Assembly (NCBI GenBank): GCA_963824545.1
Contig: CAWGPP010000023.1
Span: forward strand, 62,001 to 126,000
DNA from: Bog-532 sp963824545
GTDB taxonomy: Bacteria > Actinomycetota > Actinomycetes > Streptosporangiales > Streptosporangiaceae
Direction: 5' to 3'
DNA: 64,000 nucleotides
Part shown: in pieces, positions 59,135 to 64,000 of the stretch
Numbering within the stretch: the first letter of the stretch is position 1
Layout: the number at the start of each line of letters is the position of its first letter
Program-made: the position numbers and the translations under genes
The notes under the pieces: generated by a model
Database searches by the model: none
What the model saw: only the letters and a program-made list of their open reading frames with translations
Told to the model about the DNA's origin: nothing

Positions 59135-60331
59135 GTGAGTGAACAGCTCGACGCGCGCCCCGCCCCGTCGCCGGCCCGGCCGCCGGCTGTCGCCGCGGTT
59201 CCGTCGGTCGGGATCGTCGGTGCCGGGCAGCTGGCCCGCATGACCTGCCCGGCCGCCGCCGGGCTGGGCATCGGGCTGCGGGTGCTGGCCGCCGCGCCCG
59301 GCGAGAGCGCCGCGCAGGTCTGGCCCGACATCAGGCTCGGCGACTACCGGTCACTGGATGATCTCCGTGATTTCGCGGCGGCCTGTGATGTGCTGACCTT
59401 TGACCATGAGCACGTACCCGGTCCGCACCTGGCCGCGCTGGAGCAGGCCGGCTTCGTGATCCGCCCCGGGCAGGCCGCGCTGCGGTACACGCAGGACAAG
59501 CTGGCCATGCGGGAGCAGCTGACCGCGCTCGGCATCCGCTGCCCGCGGTACGCGCCGGTCAGCGACCTGTCCGGCATCGAGCGGTTCGCCGAGGCGTCCG
59601 GCTGGCCGGTGGTCCTGAAGGCGGTCAGCGGCGGTTACGACGGCAAGGGCGTCTGGGTCTGTGCCTCGCGCGGCGAGGCGGCCGAAGTCGCCGGGCTGGG
59701 GCTCCAGTTGCTGGCCGAGGAATACGTCGCCTTCGACCGTGAGCTGGCCGCTCTCGTCGCACGGTCGCCGCACCGGCAGGGGGCGGCCTACCCCGTCGTG
59801 CAGACGGTCCAGCAGGAGGGGATCTGCCGCGAGGTGCTCGCGCCCGCGCCCGGCCTCGCCCCGGACCGCGCGGAGGAGGCACAGTCGCTCGCCCTGCGGA
59901 TCGCCTCCGAGCTGGGCGTGACGGGCCTGCTCGCGGTGGAGCTGTTCGACACCCCGCGCGGCCTGCTGGTCAACGAGCTCGCCATGCGGCCGCACAACTG
60001 CGGGCACTGGACGATCGAGGGCGCGACGACCTCCCAGTTCGAGCAGCACCTGCGCGCCGTGCTCGATCTGCCGCTGGGGGCGCCCAGCATGCTGGCGCCG
60101 CACGCCGTGATGGCGAACGTGCTTGGCGGAACCGACCCCGGCGTCTACGACCGCTATATCCACGTGATGGCCGCTGACCCCGGGGTCAAGGTGCACCTGT
60201 ACGGCAAGGCCGTCCGGCCCGGCCGCAAGATCGGCCACGTGACCGTGCTCGGCGACGACGTCGCCGGGCTACGGGACCGGGCCCGCCGCGCCGCCAGCTT
60301 CCTGCGCTGGGGAACCGAGGATGGCGAATGA
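59135..60331 (+). CDS. purK: 5-(carboxyamino)imidazole ribonucleotide synthase
   Basis: ATP-grasp enzyme adding bicarbonate to AIR. I start at GTG 59135 (VSEQLDARPAPSPA), giving 398 residues. VGIVGAGQLARMTCPAAAGL near residue 28, DVLTFDHEHVPGPHLAALEQ, RYTQDKLAMREQLTALGI, VLKAVSGGYDGKGVWV with catalytic Lys, LLAEEYVAFDRELAALVARS, LVNELAMRPHNCGHWTIEGA and SQFEQHLRAVLDLPLG are all family blocks. Note FD-x-E-H replacing the more usual FE-x-E in the second block. purE follows 49 bases later. Confidence 0.95.
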   Translation: MSEQLDARPAPSPARPPAVAAVPSVGIVGAGQLARMTCPAAAGLGIGLRVLAAAPGESAAQVWPDIRLGDYRSLDDLRDFAAACDVLTFDHEHVPGPHLAALEQAGFVIRPGQAALRYTQDKLAMREQLTALGIRCPRYAPVSDLSGIERFAEASGWPVVLKAVSGGYDGKGVWVCASRGEAAEVAGLGLQLLAEEYVAFDRELAALVARSPHRQGAAYPVVQTVQQEGICREVLAPAPGLAPDRAEEAQSLALRIASELGVTGLLAVELFDTPRGLLVNELAMRPHNCGHWTIEGATTSQFEQHLRAVLDLPLGAPSMLAPHAVMANVLGGTDPGVYDRYIHVMAADPGVKVHLYGKAVRPGRKIGHVTVLGDDVAGLRDRARRAASFLRWGTEDGE

Positions 60332-60380
60332 CGCTGGCCGCGCGTGATGGCGCCGCGGCCGGGATGGAGACGATGGGGTC

Positions 60381-60893
60381 ATGACTGGCCAGCCGCTGGT
60401 GGGCGTCGTCATGGGCAGCGATTCGGACTGGCCGGTGATGCGCGCGGCCGCGGACGCCCTGGACGAGTTCGGTGTCGTCTACGAGGCCGATGTGGTCTCC
60501 GCGCACCGGATGCCGCGCGAGATGGTCGAGTACGGGTCGACCGCCGCCGGACGAGGGCTCCGGGTCATCGTCGCGGGCGCCGGCGGGGCGGCGCACCTGC
60601 CCGGCATGCTCGCGTCGGTCACCCCGCTGCCGGTGATCGGCGTGCCGGTGCCGCTGGCTCACCTTGATGGGCTGGATTCGCTGCTGTCGATCGTGCAGAT
60701 GCCCGCCGGCATCCCGGTGGCGACGGTCGCGGTCGGCGGTGCCCGGAACGCGGGGCTGCTCGCCATCCGCATCCTCGCGACCGCCGACGACGACCTGCGC
60801 CACCGGATGACCCGATTCCAGGACCAGCTCGCCGTCACGGCTCGCGCCAAGGGCGAGGCCCTGCGCGCCCAGCGCGGCGCCGATTCCCCCTGA
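60381..60893 (+). CDS. purE: N5-carboxyaminoimidazole ribonucleotide mutase
   Basis: 170 residues. VGVVMGSDSDWPVMRAAADA near residue 5 binds the phosphate. SAHRMPREMVEY holds the catalytic His. VIVAGAGGAAHLPGMLASVT, PVIGVPVPLAHLDGLDSLLS and QMPAGIPVATVAVGGARNAG complete the signature. It acts right after PurK. Its last 59 bases overlap, tail to tail, the long UDP-glucose dehydrogenase frame. Confidence 0.97.
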   Translation: MTGQPLVGVVMGSDSDWPVMRAAADALDEFGVVYEADVVSAHRMPREMVEYGSTAAGRGLRVIVAGAGGAAHLPGMLASVTPLPVIGVPVPLAHLDGLDSLLSIVQMPAGIPVATVAVGGARNAGLLAIRILATADDDLRHRMTRFQDQLAVTARAKGEALRAQRGADSP

Positions 60894-62340
60894 CCCCGCA
60901 TTCCCATCCCCAGCGCTTCCCGGCCCTGCACTCCTGACCCATCCTCCCCGAACGCCGTTCGATGATCGTTTTGGGCGGGCGGGGCGGCGGAGGCGGGGGT
61001 AAGGGGCGGCCCAGGGCCCGGTAGTGCCAGCCGGCGGCGCGCCAGCGGGCGGCGTCGAGCGCATTCCGGCCGTCCACGATGTTGCGCTGGGCCACCGCCT
61101 CGCCGAATTTTTCCGGGTCGGCGTCGCGGAACTCCTGCCACTCGGTCAGCAGCAGGGTCACGTCGGCACCGGTGATGGCTTCGGTCCCGGAGCTGGCGCA
61201 GGTCAGCTCCGGGTGGGCCCGGCGCGCGTGGCTCATCGCCGCCGGATCGTAGACGCTCACCGATGCGCCCAGTCCGTGAATGGTGGCGGCGACGTCGAGC
61301 GCGGGGGAGTCCCTGATGTCGTCGGAGTCGGGCTTGAAGGCGACGCCAAGCACGCCAACGGTGCGGCCCTCGAACGATCCCCCGGCCAGCTCGCGCGCGA
61401 GATCGACCATCCGGGCCCGGCGCCGCATGTTGATGCCGTCCACCTCGCGCAGGAACGACACGGCCGGCTCGACCCCGAGCTCCTCGGCCCGGGCCATGAA
61501 CGCGCGGATGTCCTTGGGCAGGCAGCCGCCACCGAAGCCGAGCCCCGGGCGCAGCGCCGCGCGGCCGATTCTTGGGTCGTGGCCGAGCGCCTCGGACAGC
61601 GTCATGACGTCAGCGTGCGCGGCCTCGCACACCTCCGCCATGGCGTTGATGAAGGAGATCTTCGTGGCCAGGAAGGCGTTCGCGGCCACCTTGACCAGCT
61701 CCGCGGTGGCCAGGTCGGTGGCCAGGAACGGCGCGCCGGCCGCGATCGGGTCCGCGTACACCTCCCGCAGGACGGCTTCGCCGTGGCCGGACCGTACCCC
61801 CGCGACGATCCGGTCGGGCCGCAGCGTGTCCTGAACGGCGTGCCCTTCGCGCAGGAACTCCGGATTCCACGCGAGCTCACACGCGTCCCCGGCCGGCGCC
61901 AGGGCCGCCAGCCGCGCGGCCAGCATCGCCGCCGTTCCGACCGGGACCGTCGATTTGCCGGCCACCAGGCAGGGCCGGGCCAGCAGCGGCCCGAGGGCGT
62001 CGATGCACGCGGTCAGCTGGGACAGGTCCGCTCCGTGGCCCCCCTCCCGCTGCGGGGTGCCGACGCAGACGAAGTGCACGTCACCGAAGGCCGCGGCCGC
62101 TGCGTACGACGTGCTGAACGACAGCCGCCCGGACGCCAGGCCCGATTGCAGCAGCGGCTCCAGCCCGGGCTCGTAGAACGGCAGCTCGCCCCGGGTCAGG
62201 GCCTCGATCCGGGCCGGGCTGACGTCTACGCCGAGCACCTCGAAGCCCAGGTCGGCTAGGCACGCGGCGTGCGCCGTCCCCAGGTACCCGGTACCGAGCA
62301 CGGTGATGCGGTGCCTGGTGGCACTGTGTGGGGAGGCCAT
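60835..62340 (-). CDS. UDP-glucose 6-dehydrogenase with an unusual C-terminal tail
   Basis: Start ATG 62340 with GGGAAGGAAGGG upstream. 501 residues. NAD domain: ITVLGTGYLGTAHAACLADL. VGTPQREGGHGADLSQL, NPEFLREGHAVQDTLRPDRI, AELVKVAANAFLATKISFIN, the catalytic Cys in GLGFGGGCLPKDIRAFMARA, VGVLGVAFKPDSDDIRDSPA follow, and the UDP-binding C-terminal domain ends near WRAAGWHYRALGR. After that come PLPPPPPPRPP and about 45 basic residues (SGRMGQECRAGKRWGWE), translated from DNA that also encodes the purE 3' end. The enzyme makes UDP-glucuronate for cell-surface sugars. Confidence 0.9.
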   Translation of the reverse strand: MASPHSATRHRITVLGTGYLGTAHAACLADLGFEVLGVDVSPARIEALTRGELPFYEPGLEPLLQSGLASGRLSFSTSYAAAAAFGDVHFVCVGTPQREGGHGADLSQLTACIDALGPLLARPCLVAGKSTVPVGTAAMLAARLAALAPAGDACELAWNPEFLREGHAVQDTLRPDRIVAGVRSGHGEAVLREVYADPIAAGAPFLATDLATAELVKVAANAFLATKISFINAMAEVCEAAHADVMTLSEALGHDPRIGRAALRPGLGFGGGCLPKDIRAFMARAEELGVEPAVSFLREVDGINMRRRARMVDLARELAGGSFEGRTVGVLGVAFKPDSDDIRDSPALDVAATIHGLGASVSVYDPAAMSHARRAHPELTCASSGTEAITGADVTLLLTEWQEFRDADPEKFGEAVAQRNIVDGRNALDAARWRAAGWHYRALGRPLPPPPPPRPPKTIIERRSGRMGQECRAGKRWGWECGVRGNRRRAGRAGPRPWREP

Positions 62341-62540
62341 CCCTTCCTTCCCTGACCGGCTCATACGAGCGGCAAGCCCGGTACCGTACCGTTACTGCCC
62401 GCGGGTCTGGGCAGCTCAAGCAACGGTACCCGGCCGCGTTCGGTGCGCGGCGAAGGAATGGGATGGTCCCCGGTGCCCGCAGGACGCCGGCCGGGAAACG
62501 CCTGGGACAGCCGGTCAGCCCGGCTGTCCCAGACGCCCCC

Positions 62541-64000
62541 TCAGCCGAGCCGGTCCTCCAGCTCCCTGTGCAGTTCCGACAGCCGCTCGGGCAGGTGGCG
62601 GTGGAAGGTCTGGAAGTGCTCGGGGATGTGCTCCGCCTCCAGCTTCCAGGCCTCGGTGTCCACCGAGAGCAGCAGGGCCAGGTCGGTCCAGGAGATGTCC
62701 AGGCCCTCAAGGTCCAGCGACCCCGGTGCCGGGAGATAGCCGATCGGGGTCCGGGTGGCCTTGGCGTCGCCGGACAGCCGCTCGACGATCCACTTCAGCA
62801 CGCGGATGTTCTCGCCGAAGCCGGGCCAGACGAACTTGCCCGCCGAGTTCTTGCGGAACCAGTTGACGTAGAACAGCTTCGGCAGCTTCTCCGGGTCGGC
62901 CTTCTGGCCGACCTTCAGCCAGTACGCGAAGTAGTCGCCCATGTTGTAGCCGCAGAAGGGCAGCATGGCGAAGGGGTCGTGGCGCAGTTCGCCGACTTTG
63001 CCTTCGGCGGCGGCGGTTTTCTCCGAGGCGATGTTGGCGCCGAGGAACACGCCGTGGTCCCAGTCGAAGGACTCGATGACCAGCGGCACGGTGCTGGCGC
63101 GGCGGCCGCCGAACAAGATCGCCGAGATCGGCACCCCGGCGGGGTCTTCCCATTCGGGGGCGATGATCGGGCACTGGCTGGCCGGCGCGGTGAACCGGGA
63201 GTTGGGGTGCGCCGCGGGCTCGGGCGAGTCCGGGGTCCAGTCCCGGCCCTTCCAGTCGGTCAGGTGCGCGGGCGGCTCCTCGGTCAGGCCTTCCCACCAC
63301 ACGTCGCCGTCGTCGGTCAGCGCGACGTTGGTGAAGATGCAGTTGCCCCACAGTGTCGCGATCGCGTTGGCGTTGGTCTTCATGCCGGTCCCGGGCGCGA
63401 CGCCGAAGAAGCCGGCCTCCGGGTTGATGGCGTACAGCCGCCCGTCGTCACCGAATCGCATCCAGGCGATGTCGTCGCCGACGGTCTCGACCTTCCAGCC
63501 GGGGATGGACGGCTGCAGCATGGCGAGGTTGGTCTTGCCGCACGCGGACGGGAAGGCGGCGGTCACGTACTTCGCCTCACCGCCGGGGGGCGTGAGCTTG
63601 AGGATGAGCATGTGCTCGGCCAGCCAGCCCTCGTCCCGTGCCATCACCGAGGCGATCCGCAGCGCGTAGCACTTCTTGCCGAGCAGCGCGTTCCCGCCGT
63701 ACCCGGAGCCGTAGGACCAGATCTCGCGGGTCTCGGGGAACTGCGTGATGTACTTGGTGGTGCTGCACGGCCAGGGCACGTCGGCTTGGCCGGGCTCCAG
63801 CGGGGCGCCGACGGAGTGCACGGCCCGGACGAACGACCCGGACTCCTCGATCGCCCGCAGCGCGGGCGTTCCCATCCTGGTCATGATCCGCATCGAAATG
63901 GCTACATAGGCCGAATCCGTGATCTCCACGCCGAGCTGGGAGATGCTGCTGCCCAGCGGGCCCATGCAGAACGGCACCACATACATCGTCCGCCCGCTCA
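62541..64000 (-). CDS. pckG: Phosphoenolpyruvate carboxykinase (GTP), N-terminus outside window
   Basis: The first visible residues are in MYVVPFCMGPLGSSISQLGV; the true start lies beyond base 64000, so about the first 120 residues are missing. The kinase-1a loop with the reactive Cys is in YVTAAFPSACGKTNLAMLQ. VGDDIAWMRFGDDGRLYAIN has the metal Asp, and NPEAGFFGVAPGTGMKTN and PAGVPISAILFGGRRASTVP are GTP-enzyme signatures. VNWFRKNSAGKFVWPGFGEN binds the guanine near the C-terminus. It makes PEP from oxaloacetate, opposing ppc in the same window. Confidence 0.97.
   Translation of the reverse strand, partial: SGRTMYVVPFCMGPLGSSISQLGVEITDSAYVAISMRIMTRMGTPALRAIEESGSFVRAVHSVGAPLEPGQADVPWPCSTTKYITQFPETREIWSYGSGYGGNALLGKKCYALRIASVMARDEGWLAEHMLILKLTPPGGEAKYVTAAFPSACGKTNLAMLQPSIPGWKVETVGDDIAWMRFGDDGRLYAINPEAGFFGVAPGTGMKTNANAIATLWGNCIFTNVALTDDGDVWWEGLTEEPPAHLTDWKGRDWTPDSPEPAAHPNSRFTAPASQCPIIAPEWEDPAGVPISAILFGGRRASTVPLVIESFDWDHGVFLGANIASEKTAAAEGKVGELRHDPFAMLPFCGYNMGDYFAYWLKVGQKADPEKLPKLFYVNWFRKNSAGKFVWPGFGENIRVLKWIVERLSGDAKATRTPIGYLPAPGSLDLEGLDISWTDLALLLSVDTEAWKLEAEHIPEHFQTFHRHLPERLSELHRELEDRLG

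Overview
The window is chromosomal DNA of a very GC-rich, filamentous-type actinomycete. The evidence is the extreme third-position GC, the frequent GTG and TTG starts, and the gene sets: a GTP-dependent PEP carboxykinase, an acyl-CoA carboxylase with an epsilon subunit, GatCAB, a bacterial nitric oxide synthase and DUF6350/PerM between sucCD and purN. A Streptosporangiales-like or Streptomyces-like host fits, but I cannot fix the genus from sequence alone.

Conserved backbone. The genes are: the 3' end of a PcrA-type helicase, a B12-binding protein, sucC-sucD (1-3100); a PerM-like membrane protein, purN-purH and folD (10625-15936); etfB-etfA (16108-17873); cysteine desulfurase and mnmA (19611-21903); a MetE-like zinc methyltransferase, ligA, gatC-gatA-gatB (29632-36384); acyl-CoA carboxylase epsilon, a NYN-domain protein, and later the carboxyltransferase and PEP carboxylase (36377-38030, 45868-50299); AlaX-like editing protein, BirA, PH-domain protein, a two-component system, an NCS1 permease, purK-purE, UDP-glucose dehydrogenase and the PEP carboxykinase cut by the window end (52716-64000). 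These cover TCA cycle and anaplerosis (sucCD, ppc, pckG), purine and folate-linked one-carbon synthesis (purN, purH, purK, purE, folD), tRNA charging and thiolation (gatCAB, mnmA with its sulfur donor), and biotin/acyl-CoA carboxylation.

Accessory insertions break the backbone at four places. Island 1 (about 3340-10550) holds a coiled-coil protein overlapping a DUF4041/GIY-YIG protein, an AT-richer unknown gene, large inverted repeats, a short GntR regulator with a palindromic operator, and a broken serine recombinase. It looks like a decayed integrative element carrying a possible defence pair. Island 2 (17921-about 19600) is an IS630-type element with a divergent companion gene. Island 3 (21904-29600) is the most unusual. 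It has two genes for very short peptides starting MAKRYGRPSLH, two GntR/UTRA regulators, a 2-oxoglutarate Fe(II) oxygenase split by a second IS630 element, a frameshifted GNAT acetyltransferase, and a run of tiny membrane proteins. I read it as a decaying peptide-modification locus. Island 4 (38223-45700) joins nitric oxide synthase, a flavohaemoglobin overlapping a DivIVA-domain protein, an IS4-type relic, and an AurF-like diiron oxygenase divergent from a MerR regulator.

A structured GC-rich repeat of about 140 bases recurs at four intergenic sites (3131-3337, 36693-36969, 45717-45855, 57391-57523), with a fragment at 10532-10560. I found no tRNA, rRNA or CRISPR array.
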